From an uncultured Oscillospiraceae bacterium (GTDB lineage: Bacteria; Bacillota; Clostridia; Oscillospirales; Oscillospiraceae), in the NCBI GenBank assembly GCA_934515035.1, contig CAKSXP010000025.1:1-13372 (forward strand): DNA of 13,372 bases, written 5' to 3'. The notes beneath the pieces were generated by a model. It ran no database searches and was not told the DNA's origin. It saw nothing but the letters and a program-made list of their open reading frames with translations. The first letter of the stretch is position 1. Every line of letters starts with the position of its first letter. This document shows, piece after piece, positions 1 through 6,532 of this stretch. The position numbers and the translations under genes are program-made.

Positions 1-752
1 CAGATGCGGCTTGACGGATGTGTCATATGTGGAAAGCGCCCGGCTCTCCAGAGTATATCCCAGTGCGGCCGCGGCGGACAGCAGAATAAGCAGCGGAAAC
101 CGCCTTTTTGCCCAGCGGCAGAGCTTTTCCAGCGCCCCGGCGGGAACACACATTCCCAGCACGAAGAAGTGTATCCAGGTCAGGGGCGACAGATACAGCA
201 AATTGTCATATGGAAGCAGGTGCACTCCAAGGCAGGCAAGGTAGGAAAGCGTCTGAAATCCAAGACCGGCGGCGAATGAAATTATGGCCGCCGCGCATTT
301 ATGCCGGTCAACGGGCCTGCGGAGAAGCGGATACAGGATATATAACTGTACGATGACGATGACAAAATACAGGTGCGGCGCCGTGGAGCCTTTCAGAATA
401 CCTTTGAAGAATACGGCGAAGTCCCATGCGGAAACGGCGGTACCGCGGCTGTTATAGGCAAAATATACCGTATACCATATGAGATATGGCAAAACGACCT
501 TCTTCATGCGGCTTATGTAAAAGCTTCCTATGGAGTATTCGGTTTTCCCATACCCAGCGACGCGCCCGAAAGGATAATAAATCCCGGAACGCTGCATCTT
601 GCCGCCTGATTGATCAGGTATGCCAGGTTCATTCCAAACAGTGAGATCCGGCTTTCCGAGAAAATATAGGAACTGGCGGCATGCGCAGCGATGACTGACA
701 GCATTAAGAGCACTCTTGCATAGTCAAGCTCCGCAATTCGTTTCTCTTTCAT
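1..752 (-). pseudogene. Acyltransferase family 3 membrane protein, frameshifted and truncated by the window edge
   Basis: Probably an integral membrane O-acyltransferase that moves an acyl group onto a cell-surface sugar or other envelope molecule; the substrate cannot be told. Translation starts at the ATG at 752 after a GGAG site (759-762). The N-terminus has the family signature: a basic residue, then LDYAR and a hydrophobic helix ending in VIAAHA, with the likely catalytic His24. SGASLG follows. The first frame runs 70 codons and stops at TAG 528-530. A second minus-strand frame, shifted by -1, is open from 543 to the window edge. It continues the same protein with TEYSIGSFYISRMKK, PYLIW and several hydrophobic helices (for example FVIVIVQLYILYPLL and LTWIHFFVLGMCV). 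Joined, the frames give about 251 residues inside the window, against roughly 330-380 for the family, so the C-terminus lies to the left. The join falls on GGGAAAA (543-549). It is either a one-base deletion, a sequencing error, or frameshifting used on purpose. Confidence 0.8.
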
Positions 753-791
753 ATTATTCTCCGTGTATAGAATAGTTCCAAGAATAAGGCA

Positions 792-813
792 AGGGAGGGG
801 GTGGACCCTCCCT
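792..813 (-). terminator. Hairpin between the 80-residue gene and the acyltransferase
   Basis: An 8-bp perfect stem AGGGAGGG / CCCTCCCT (792-799 with 806-813) encloses a 6-base loop. On the minus strand it lies after the stop of the 80-residue gene and before the acyltransferase start. The following minus-strand sequence is only mildly T-rich, so it may be a partial terminator or an RNA-stability hairpin that lowers expression of the second gene. On the plus strand a T-rich stretch follows, so a role on that strand is also possible. Confidence 0.45.
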
Positions 814-828
814 CTTTATCCTTTCTTA

Positions 829-1071
829 TTAGCTGTAATGGCGAATATTGAATGTGTCGCAATAATTTGTTGAACTCACTGTAACCCGTTCCGGCGAAAC
901 TCTCCATGCGTCGGAAACTCTGGCGGTCCAAATGCCCCAGCTATCCCAAGTTGAGGTATTCTTATTATACAGGCTCATATCCGCTATCTGACCTCCGGTC
1001 ATATAGGAACAGTCTTGCTGGTTATCTGTTATCTTTGGGACAAGTGATGCAAAACGATAATACCTGCACAT
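829..1071 (-). CDS. Orphan 80-residue protein, function unknown
   Basis: I do not recognise this protein. It starts at ATG 1071, 11 bases after a GAGGA ribosome binding site (1083-1087), and lies downstream of a well-formed promoter (1099-1126), so it is likely a real gene and not a chance ORF. The sequence has no clear signal peptide or membrane helix. It is unusually aromatic, with four Trp (42, 45, 48, 56) including the run WDSWGIW, and six Tyr. It has three Cys (2, 21, 71), and its C-terminal part is polar (SSTNYCDTFNIRHYS). Codon use is more AT-rich than in the housekeeping genes nearby. It may share a transcript with the acyltransferase 76 bases downstream. A small structural protein, a peptide precursor or a degraded fragment of a larger protein are all possible; no modification enzyme is visible next to it. 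Confidence 0.5.
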   Translation of the reverse strand: MCRYYRFASLVPKITDNQQDCSYMTGGQIADMSLYNKNTSTWDSWGIWTARVSDAWRVSPERVTVSSTNYCDTFNIRHYS

Positions 1072-1098
1072 AATATTTCCATTCCTCTTATATGTAAT

Positions 1099-1126
1099 AT
1101 TATACTTGTATTCCCTATATGTTCAA
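1099..1126 (-). promoter_or_regulatory. Sigma-A promoter of the 80-residue gene
   Basis: On the minus strand, TTGAAC (1121-1126) is separated by 16 bases from a perfect TATAAT (1099-1104). The start of transcription would fall near 1092, leaving a leader of about 20 bases before the ATG at 1071 that contains the GAGGA site. Confidence 0.7.
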
Positions 1127-1132
1127 GTTATT

Positions 1133-1150
1133 TTTTGTAATTTTACAAAA
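1133..1150. promoter_or_regulatory. Inverted repeat just upstream of the 80-residue gene promoter
   Basis: TTTTGTAA (1133-1140) and TTACAAAA (1143-1150) are exact reverse complements separated by TT. The dyad sits 6 bases upstream of the -35 box (1121-1126), a usual place for an activator or for a repressor's extra operator. The region is very AT-rich, so part of the symmetry may be chance. It does not match the spacing of the GlnR/TnrA or BlaI/MecI operators. Confidence 0.35.
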
Positions 1151-1266
1151 TTCGTATACTTATATAAAAACAATTTGTGAAATTTGTCAAATATGCCCTG
1201 CCGGTTTTTCCCTTTGCGTAACAGGCAAAGGAATGCTCTATCCATTGAAAAATAAAGAAAAACTCC

Positions 1267-1295
1267 TTGACAAGCCTAGCCTTCTCTGATATTAT
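1267..1295 (+). promoter_or_regulatory. Strong sigma-A promoter of rplJL
   Basis: A perfect TTGACA (1267-1272), a 17-base spacer and TATTAT (1290-1295). Transcription should start near 1302, right at the beginning of the L10 leader. A near-consensus promoter fits the high demand for stalk proteins. Confidence 0.85.
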
Positions 1296-1302
1296 ATTTG
1301 AG

Positions 1303-1456
1303 CGCTCCAAAGACAGCAGGTGGTCCAAAGCCGTAAATCCTGCCGAGGACTGCTCTATTTCCAAAGATTTAGACAGCTTTCCGTCTTTGTGCCTTTGTGC
1401 GCAAAGGCGTTTTTTCTTTCAGGGCGCGACATATCATCCCGGAGGTGAATCATCCC
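1303..1456 (+). ncRNA. Ribosomal protein L10 leader (autoregulatory mRNA structure)
   Basis: This untranslated leader resembles the known L10 leader of Firmicutes, to which the L10-L12 complex binds to lower its own expression. Visible landmarks are the segment AAGACAGCAGG (1310-1320), its pairing partner CCTGCCGAGGACTGCT (1339-1354), which closes GCAGG/CCTGC and AGCAG/CTGCT helices, and a downstream intrinsic terminator (1391-1416). The leader ends at the GGAGGTG ribosome binding site (1441-1447). The layout suggests attenuation: free L10 stabilises the fold that allows termination. Recognition is by pattern, not by a covariance search. Confidence 0.82.
1391..1416 (+). terminator. Attenuator terminator inside the L10 leader
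   Basis: GCCTTTG (1391-1397), loop TGCG and CAAAGGC (1402-1408) form a 7-bp stem, followed by G and a run of six T. It lies about 40 bases ahead of the rplJ start, as expected for a transcription attenuator in this leader class. Confidence 0.8.
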
Positions 1457-1993
1457 ATGCCGAACGCAAAAGTTCTCAGCGAGAAGCAGGCGATAGTTGA
1501 AGCTCTGGCAGAACGTATCCAGAACGCAGAGGCCGGCGTCCTTGTCGATTACAAGGGCATCACCGTTGCAGAGGATAACGCACTCCGCCGCGAGCTCCGC
1601 GAGAACGGTGTTGAATATTCCGTCGTCAAGAACACCCTCGTCCGCTTCGCAATCGACAAGGTCGGCTTCAGTGAGATCGACTCCGTCCTTAACGGAACGA
1701 CCTCCCTCGCCACCAGCGCCGGAGACCCCATCGCGCCTATCCGCATCCTGAACGACTATGCCACGAAGATGAACAACAAGTTCAACATCAAGGCCGCTTT
1801 CATGGATGGACAGGTCCTTTCCCAGCAGGAGATCAGCGAGATCGCCGCTCTCCCCTCCAAGGACGCGCTTTATGCAAAGGTCCTCGGAACCATGCTTGCA
1901 CCCATCACCAGTCTGGCCGTTTGCCTTGGCCAGATCCTCGAGCAGAAGGGCGGCTCCCTTCCCGCCGGGGAAACCGAAGCTGCCGCCGAGTAA
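1457..1993 (+). CDS. rplJ: Large ribosomal subunit protein L10 (uL10)
   Basis: uL10 anchors the L7/L12 dimers to 23S rRNA to form the stalk that recruits translation GTPases. I choose ATG 1457 because GGAGGTG (1441-1447) stands 9 bases before it; an upstream in-frame ATG at 1397 lies inside the attenuator hairpin. The 178-residue product has the family hallmarks: MPNAKVLSEKQAIVEAL at the N-terminus, VLVDYKGITVAED, then LRENGVEYSVVKNTLVRFAI. Its C-terminal helix (about residues 135-168, with ALYAKVLGTMLAPITSLA) is where L12 dimers dock. The tail GETEAAAE is a short acidic extension. It is 50 bases upstream of rplL and surely co-transcribed with it. Its own product probably represses the operon through the leader. 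Confidence 0.97.
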   Translation: MPNAKVLSEKQAIVEALAERIQNAEAGVLVDYKGITVAEDNALRRELRENGVEYSVVKNTLVRFAIDKVGFSEIDSVLNGTTSLATSAGDPIAPIRILNDYATKMNNKFNIKAAFMDGQVLSQQEISEIAALPSKDALYAKVLGTMLAPITSLAVCLGQILEQKGGSLPAGETEAAAE

Positions 1994-2043
1994 GTCGGGG
2001 CAAACACACATCTATTTTTCTGTAAATTAGGAGGATATTTAAA

Positions 2044-2418
2044 ATGGCCAGCGAAAAAGTTACCGCTATGATCGAAGAAGTCAAGGCCCTTTCCGTTCTG
2101 GAGCTCGCCGAGCTCGTCCACGCTCTTGAGGAAGAGTTTGGCGTTTCCGCCGCCGCCGTCGCCGCTCCCGCTGCCGGCGCCGCCGCTGCCGCTCCCGTCG
2201 AGGAGAAGACCGAGTTCGACGTCGTTATGACCGACTTCGGTGCAGAGAAGATCAAGGTCATCAAGGAAGTCCGCGGCATCACCGGCCTCGGCCTTGCCGA
2301 TGCAAAGGCTCTTGTCGAAGCCATTCCTGCCAAGCTCAAGGAAGCTGTCTCCAAGGAAGAGGCCGAGGACATCAAGACCAAGCTCGAGGCTGTCGGCGCA
2401 AAGGTCGAGCTCAAATAA
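2044..2418 (+). CDS. rplL: Large ribosomal subunit protein L7/L12 (bL12)
   Basis: bL12 forms dimers on L10 and contacts EF-Tu, EF-G, IF2 and release factors. The 124-residue product shows the normal three parts. An N-terminal dimerisation helix pair spans residues 1-33 ([19 protein letters not shown]). An Ala/Pro-rich flexible hinge spans about 35-55. The globular C-terminal domain spans about 56-124, with the GTPase-contact segment [19 protein letters not shown] and the ending [18 protein letters not shown]...VGAKVELK. The start is set by AGGAGG just upstream (about 2030-2035). A strong terminator follows at 2436-2467; rpoB does not follow, unlike in many bacteria. Confidence 0.98.
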   Translation: MASEKVTAMIEEVKALSVLELAELVHALEEEFGVSAAAVAAPAAGAAAAAPVEEKTEFDVVMTDFGAEKIKVIKEVRGITGLGLADAKALVEAIPAKLKEAVSKEEAEDIKTKLEAVGAKVELK

Positions 2419-2435
2419 GTTATATACACACAGCA

Positions 2436-2467
2436 AAAACGGACGATCATATGATCGTCCGTTTTTT
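2436..2467 (+). terminator. Intrinsic terminator of rplJL
   Basis: The arms CGGACGATCA (2441-2450) and TGATCGTCCG (2453-2462) pair perfectly around a 2-base centre, extended by A5 (2436-2440) on the left and T7 on the right. Because of the flanking A and T runs it could also work on the minus strand. Confidence 0.92.
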
Positions 2468-2490
2468 TGTTTGTCAGAAAGCCCCGCGGC

Positions 2491-2514
2491 TTTTGCGTCC
2501 GCAGGCGCAAAAGA
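2491..2514. repeat. Hairpin between the two terminators
   Basis: CTTTTGCG (2491-2498) and CGCAAAAG (2507-2514) pair perfectly around an 8-base loop. No long T run follows on either strand, so its role is unclear. It may be a spare terminator remnant. Confidence 0.4.
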
Positions 2515-2531
2515 GAATTCCGGCAATATCA

Positions 2532-2561
2532 AAACCGGACGATCAGACGATCGTCCGGTTT
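2532..2561 (-). terminator. Intrinsic terminator of the pyruvate carboxylase gene
   Basis: AAACCGGACGATC (2532-2544) and GATCGTCCGGTTT (2549-2561) form a perfect 13-bp stem with a 4-base AGAC loop. It lies 25 bases past the pyc stop on the minus strand and ends in TTTT. On the plus strand TTTCATTTTT follows, so it may work in both directions. Its stem shares the CGGACGATC core with the rplL terminator. Confidence 0.85.
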
Positions 2562-2585
2562 CATTTTTGTTATTTCCGGTCTTTA

Positions 2586-5500
2586 TTATTCCTCGTCGAG
2601 GTCTATCGTCATGATAAGCTCGCCGGCCTTGACGGACTGGCCGGTCTTTACGAGGATCTGAGAGATGACGCCGGGCATACGCGCAACGATGCTCGTTTCC
2701 ATCTTCATCGCCTCGACAACTGCGAGCACCTGGTTTTCCTCGACCTTGTCGCCGACCTTGACCTCGATCTTGCTGACGGCGCCGGGGATGGAGGAAGAAA
2801 CCTGACCCTTGTCGGCCGGGTCTGCCATCGTGACGTGGGTGACGGACTCCATGGCGTGGTTGTCGGGAACGTCAACGTCGCGGCGTGCTCCGTTGAGCTG
2901 GAAGTGGACGGTCCTTGTGCCGTCCTCGTTGTGGTCGCCGAGTCCGAGGTATTTGATGACGAGCGTCTTGCCGTCCTCGATGTTGACCTGGTTGGTCTCG
3001 CCGACGGCGAGGCCGTGGAAGAACACATGGCTGCCCAGACGGGTGATATAGCCGTTCTCCTTGCGGAACTTGAGGTAATCCTCCATGACCTTCGGATACA
3101 TGCACCAGCCGAGAACATCGCGCATGGTGGGCTCGGAGGTGAACTCCTCAAGGTGCTTGCGGACGGACTCGAAGTCAACGGGCTCGAGAAGATCGCCGGG
3201 GCGGCAGGTTATGGGTTCCTCGCCCTTGAGGACGACGCGCTGGAGATCCTTCGGGAAGCCCCATGCGGGCTGACCCATCATGCCCTTGAAATAGCTTACG
3301 ACGCTGTCCGGGAAGGTGAGAGCTTCGCCGCGCTCGACGATATTCTCTGCGGTAAGGTCGTTCTGGACCATGAATATCGCCAGATCGCCGACCATCTTGG
3401 AGGACGGGGTGACCTTGACGATGTCGCCGAGCATCTGGTTGACGGTGACGAACATCTCGCGGACTTCATCGAAGCGGTGGCCGAGGCCGAGACTCTCGAC
3501 CTGGGGACGCAGGTTGGTATACTGGCCGCCGGGGACCTCGTAACGGTAGATCTCGGTGAGCGGAGTCTTGAGCTCGGACTCGAAATCGACATAGCGCTTG
3601 CGGATGTCGGTCCAGTAATCGGAGAGCTCTTCGAGGCGGCGCAGGTCGAGACCGGTGTCGCGCTCCTGCCCCTCGAGGGCGGCGACTATGGCGTTCATGG
3701 AGGGCTGGCTGGTAAGGCCGGACATGCTGGCGATCGCGCAGTCGACGATATCAACGCCGGCTTCGGCGGCCATCAGGTAGGCCGCGACCTGGTTTCCGCT
3801 GGTGTCGTGGCTGTGGAGATGTATCGGCAGACCGACCTCCTCCTTGAGGGTCTTGACCAGCTTCTTGGCGGCATAGGGCTTGAGCAGGCCGGACATATCC
3901 TTGATGGCAAGAAGGTGGGCGCCGCGCTTTTCAAGCTCCTTGGCGAGATTGACATAGTACTGGAGAGTGTATTTGTCGCGCTTGGGGTCGAGGATGTCGC
4001 CGGTGTAGCACATCGTGGCCTCGGCGATCTTGTTGCAGGAGGCGGCCTCTTCAAGGCTGATCTCCATGCCGGGTATCCAGTTCAGGCTGTCGAACACACG
4101 GAACACGTCGATGCCGCTCTTCGCGGACTCACGCACAAAGGCACGGATGACGTTGTCGGGATAGTTGGCATAGCCGACGGCGTTTGCGCCGCGGAGAAGC
4201 ATCTGGAACGGGATGTTGGGAATGTTGCGGCGCAGCAGGTCGATGCGCTCCCAGGGATCCTCATAGAGATAGCGGTATGCGACGTCGAAGGTCGCGCCGC
4301 CCCACATTTCGAGAGAGAAGCAGTCGGCCAGCATCTCCGCGGTCGCCGCACTGCCCTTGACCATATCGCGGGTGCGGACACGGGTCGCCAGCAGGGACTG
4401 GTGGGCGTCGCGCATGGTGGTGTCGGTTATGAGAAGCTTCTTCTGGCCGAGCACCCAGTCGCGTACGGCCTCGGGACCCTTCTCGTCGAGCATCTGCTTG
4501 AGGCCGGGCTTGGGGCCCTCGCCGGTGACCTTCGGGAAACGCGGCGTGTCGTACATCTTCTTGCCCGCGGAGGGGTCGTTGACGACGATGTTGCCGATGT
4601 ATTTGAGCATCTTGGTGGCTCTGTCCTTGGGGTCGGGGATATCGAAAAGCTCCGGAGTTTCGTCGATGAAGCGGGTGTGGCAGCGTCCGGCCTTGAAATC
4701 GGGGTGGTTGAGGATGTTGCTGATGAAGGCCATGTTGGTCTTGACGCCGCGCACGCGGGTCTCGCCGAGGGAGCGGAGGCACTTGCGGATAGTGCCGTCA
4801 AAGGTGTTGTCCGTACAGGTTATCTTGACAAGCAGGCTGTCATAGTATGGGCTGATCTCGCTGCCGGAATAGGCGTTGCCGCCGTCGAGGCGGACGCCGA
4901 AGCCGCCGCCGGACTCATATGCGGTGATCTTGCCGGTGTCCGGGGCGAAGTTGTTTTCGGGATCCTCGGTCGTTACGCGGCACTGGATGGCATAGCCGCG
5001 GACGGAAACGTCCTCCTGCTTGCTGATGCCGATCATCGGGTCGGACAGGGGCTTGCCCTCTGCGATCAGAAGCTGGGAACGGACGATGTCAACGCCGGTG
5101 ACCATCTCGGTGACGGTGTGCTCGACCTGGATGCGGGGGTTCATCTCGATGAAGTAGTGGTTGCCGTTGCGGTCAACCAGGAACTCAACGGTGCCGGCGC
5201 TGACATAGCCGACCTCGCGGGCGATCTTGACGGCGTCCGCGCAGAGCTCCTCGCGCTTCTCAACAGGGAGGGAGAAGGCGGGCGTGAACTCGACGACCTT
5301 CTGGTAGCGGCGCTGAAGCGAGCAGTCGCGCTCGTAGAGATGGACTATGTTGCCGTAGTTATCCGCGAGGATCTGGACCTCGATGTGCTTGGGCTGAACG
5401 AGATATTTTTCGATGAAGATGTCGCTGCTGCCGAAGGCCTTCTCGGCCTCGGAGCGGACGAGCGGGAAGTTGGCGAGCACCTCGGCCTCGGTGTCGCAGC

Positions 5501-6023
5501 GGCGCATGCCGCGTCCGCCGCCGCCGGCGGCAGCCTTCAGGATAACGGGGAAACCAAACTCCTTTGCCATCTGGAGCGCCTCGTCCGCGCTCTTGAGCGG
5601 CTCAAGGCAGCCGGGGATGGTGGGAACGCCGCAGCGCTTTGCGATATCCTTCGCGCTGAGCTTGTCGCCCATCTGCGCCAGAACGCTGGACGGGGGGCCG
5701 ACAAAGACGATCCCGGCCTCTTCGCAGGCACGGGCAAAGTCCGCATTCTCGGAAAGAAAGCCGTATCCGGGGTGGATGGCGTCGACGTTCTTGCGCTTGG
5801 CAAGGTCGATTATTTCGTCAATGGCGAGATATGCGCCGAGCGGGCTGAGGTTTTCACCGATGAGGTAGGACTCGTCGGCCTTGGTGCGGAACTGGGAATA
5901 GATGTCCTCCTTGGAGTAGATCGCAACTGTGCTCAAGCCAACATCATAGCAGGCGCGCAGAACACGAACGGCGATCTCGCCGCGGTTTGCGACCAAAACT
6001 TTTTTAATGGTTTTTTCGGGCAT
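2586..6023 (-). CDS. pyc: Pyruvate carboxylase, single-chain biotin enzyme
   Basis: Carboxylates pyruvate with bicarbonate and ATP to oxaloacetate in the cytoplasm, the main anaplerotic step when PEP carboxylase is absent. I start it at ATG 6023 (MPEK) because AGGTGG lies 8 bases before it; a GTG 12 bases upstream overlaps that site. The 1145 residues match the family length. The biotin carboxylase domain spans about 1-450: VANRGEIAVR, ATP-grasp loop GGGGRGM 167-173, MNPRIQVEHTVTE. The carboxyltransferase barrel spans about 525-800: DTTMRDAHQSL from 534, Lys708 in AIKDMSG as the expected carbamylated lysine, metal-ligand His737 and His739 in HLHSHDTSG, and Thr771 in TSQPSMN. A linking PYC/OADA domain follows, then a C-terminal biotinyl domain with EAMKM and biotin-accepting Lys1107. 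All three parts in one chain distinguish it from oxaloacetate decarboxylase alpha. It is monocistronic and convergent with rplL. Confidence 0.97.
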   Translation of the reverse strand: MPEKTIKKVLVANRGEIAVRVLRACYDVGLSTVAIYSKEDIYSQFRTKADESYLIGENLSPLGAYLAIDEIIDLAKRKNVDAIHPGYGFLSENADFARACEEAGIVFVGPPSSVLAQMGDKLSAKDIAKRCGVPTIPGCLEPLKSADEALQMAKEFGFPVILKAAAGGGGRGMRRCDTEAEVLANFPLVRSEAEKAFGSSDIFIEKYLVQPKHIEVQILADNYGNIVHLYERDCSLQRRYQKVVEFTPAFSLPVEKREELCADAVKIAREVGYVSAGTVEFLVDRNGNHYFIEMNPRIQVEHTVTEMVTGVDIVRSQLLIAEGKPLSDPMIGISKQEDVSVRGYAIQCRVTTEDPENNFAPDTGKITAYESGGGFGVRLDGGNAYSGSEISPYYDSLLVKITCTDNTFDGTIRKCLRSLGETRVRGVKTNMAFISNILNHPDFKAGRCHTRFIDETPELFDIPDPKDRATKMLKYIGNIVVNDPSAGKKMYDTPRFPKVTGEGPKPGLKQMLDEKGPEAVRDWVLGQKKLLITDTTMRDAHQSLLATRVRTRDMVKGSAATAEMLADCFSLEMWGGATFDVAYRYLYEDPWERIDLLRRNIPNIPFQMLLRGANAVGYANYPDNVIRAFVRESAKSGIDVFRVFDSLNWIPGMEISLEEAASCNKIAEATMCYTGDILDPKRDKYTLQYYVNLAKELEKRGAHLLAIKDMSGLLKPYAAKKLVKTLKEEVGLPIHLHSHDTSGNQVAAYLMAAEAGVDIVDCAIASMSGLTSQPSMNAIVAALEGQERDTGLDLRRLEELSDYWTDIRKRYVDFESELKTPLTEIYRYEVPGGQYTNLRPQVESLGLGHRFDEVREMFVTVNQMLGDIVKVTPSSKMVGDLAIFMVQNDLTAENIVERGEALTFPDSVVSYFKGMMGQPAWGFPKDLQRVVLKGEEPITCRPGDLLEPVDFESVRKHLEEFTSEPTMRDVLGWCMYPKVMEDYLKFRKENGYITRLGSHVFFHGLAVGETNQVNIEDGKTLVIKYLGLGDHNEDGTRTVHFQLNGARRDVDVPDNHAMESVTHVTMADPADKGQVSSSIPGAVSKIEVKVGDKVEENQVLAVVEAMKMETSIVARMPGVISQILVKTGQSVKAGELIMTIDLDEE

Positions 6024-6109
6024 TATAATTTCCACCTTATGTCAATGAATTTGCAAGACGTGATGATGCGAATTGCAAAAATGGCCTTGCGTAGAGCTTG
6101 TATGATACA

Positions 6110-6138
6110 ATTATAGCTGACATATAATAAAATCACAA
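6110..6138 (-). promoter_or_regulatory. Likely sigma-A promoter of pyc
   Basis: On the minus strand, TTGTGA (6133-6138), a 17-base spacer and a perfect TATAAT (6110-6115) predict a start near 6103 and an untranslated leader of about 80 bases. I see no clear terminator or riboswitch fold in that leader. Confidence 0.65.
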
Positions 6139-6326
6139 GAACTTTAATTCGGTTTTGGCTCTTTTGGAAAGGCCGCCAAAATGTAGGCGGTTCAAGGGTT
6201 ATAAAATATCTAATTGTACATTATGATTATTTGGGACGTTATTACATGTATGATACGTTTCGACGCAAAATGACGGAAGCAGTGCATGGACATTGCCGGA
6301 AATACGGCGCCTTTGGGGGAGGGGCG
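6139..6326. other. Intergenic stretch between pyc and ATPase promoters
   Basis: About 190 bases with no convincing gene. It is AT-rich from 6190 to 6260 and holds one short hairpin, CCGCC (6173-6177) with GGCGG (6186-6190). I see no tRNA, repeat array or additional promoter with both boxes in place. Confidence 0.5.
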
Positions 6327-6344
6327 CGGGCTATTGACAGCCCG
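6327..6344. promoter_or_regulatory. Inverted repeat around the -35 box of the ATPase promoter
   Basis: CGGGCT (6327-6332) and AGCCCG (6339-6344) are exact reverse complements flanking a 6-base centre. Most of the -35 hexamer TTGACA (6334-6339) lies inside. A regulator bound here would block RNA polymerase. The symmetry is seen; the function is inferred. Confidence 0.35.
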
Positions 6345-6362
6345 AAGCTCATGTGATATGAT
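6334..6362 (+). promoter_or_regulatory. Sigma-A promoter of the ATPase gene
   Basis: A perfect TTGACA (6334-6339), a 17-base spacer and TATGAT (6357-6362). Transcription should start near 6369, immediately ahead of the riboswitch. With so strong a promoter, control by the leader RNA makes sense. Confidence 0.85.
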
Positions 6363-6373
6363 ATGCATCACAT
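6351..6373. promoter_or_regulatory. Inverted repeat over the -10 box and start site of the ATPase promoter
   Basis: ATGTGAT (6351-6357) and ATCACAT (6367-6373) are exact 7-base reverse complements separated by 9 bases. The dyad covers the TATGAT box and the predicted start site, a classical repressor position. The TGTGA...TCACA half-sites look CRP-like, but the 11-base gap between them is too long for the CRP spacing of 6. Confidence 0.35.
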
Positions 6374-6375
6374 CC

Positions 6376-6476
6376 CATGTGAGGGAGTAGTCAGCCGCTT
6401 TCGGGCGGTTTCCAAGTCAACAATCATGTTCGGCCCCTGCGGCCGTCCTGGCTTGCATTAAATGACCAGACTCACG
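6376..6476 (+). ncRNA. yybP-ykoY type (Mn2+) riboswitch
   Basis: This leader RNA has the landmarks of the manganese-sensing yybP-ykoY class. There is a 5' GTGAGGGAGTAG (6379-6390), resembling the conserved GGGGAGUAG loop. A GC hairpin follows (CCGC TTTC GGGCGG region). Then come CAAGTCAACA, a second hairpin (CGGCCCC TGC GGCCG), GGCTTGCATTAAATGACCAGA and a closing CTCAC (6471-6475) that pairs with GTGAG (6379-6383). CTCAC is also the first part of the following terminator stem, so P1 formation and termination compete. In this class Mn2+ binding stabilises P1 and turns expression on. The class is known to precede Mn exporters including P-type ATPases, which agrees with the gene here. Identification is by eye. 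Confidence 0.8.
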
Positions 6477-6508
6477 GATAGGCAAATGTCTATCCGTGAG
6501 TTTTTGTT
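6471..6508 (+). terminator. Expression-platform terminator of the riboswitch
   Basis: CTCACGGATAG (6471-6481) and CTATCCGTGAG (6490-6500) form an 11-bp stem with an 8-base loop, followed by TTTTTGTT. Its left arm overlaps the P1 strand of the riboswitch, making the two folds mutually exclusive. Confidence 0.9.
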
Positions 6509-6532
6509 ATTATCAGTAAAGGAGAAGGCAAA

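Noticed and set aside
1397..1456. Upstream in-frame ATG that would lengthen L10 by 20 residues
   Set aside because: It lies inside the attenuator hairpin, has no ribosome binding site, and the extension does not resemble L10. GGAGGTG before ATG 1457 decides the start.
1355..2532. Long minus-strand frames across rplJ and rplL
   Set aside because: They are shadows of two certain ribosomal genes; one even runs through the terminator hairpin.
2451..6116. 1221-codon open frame on the plus strand, antisense to pyruvate carboxylase
   Set aside because: It mirrors a GC-rich gene codon for codon, has no family features, no ribosome binding site, and starts inside the rplL terminator. The minus-strand frame has every pyruvate carboxylase motif.
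6185..6215. GGTTCAAG-like stretch reminiscent of a tRNA T-loop
   Set aside because: No paired T-stem, no acceptor stem and no anticodon arm can be drawn around it.
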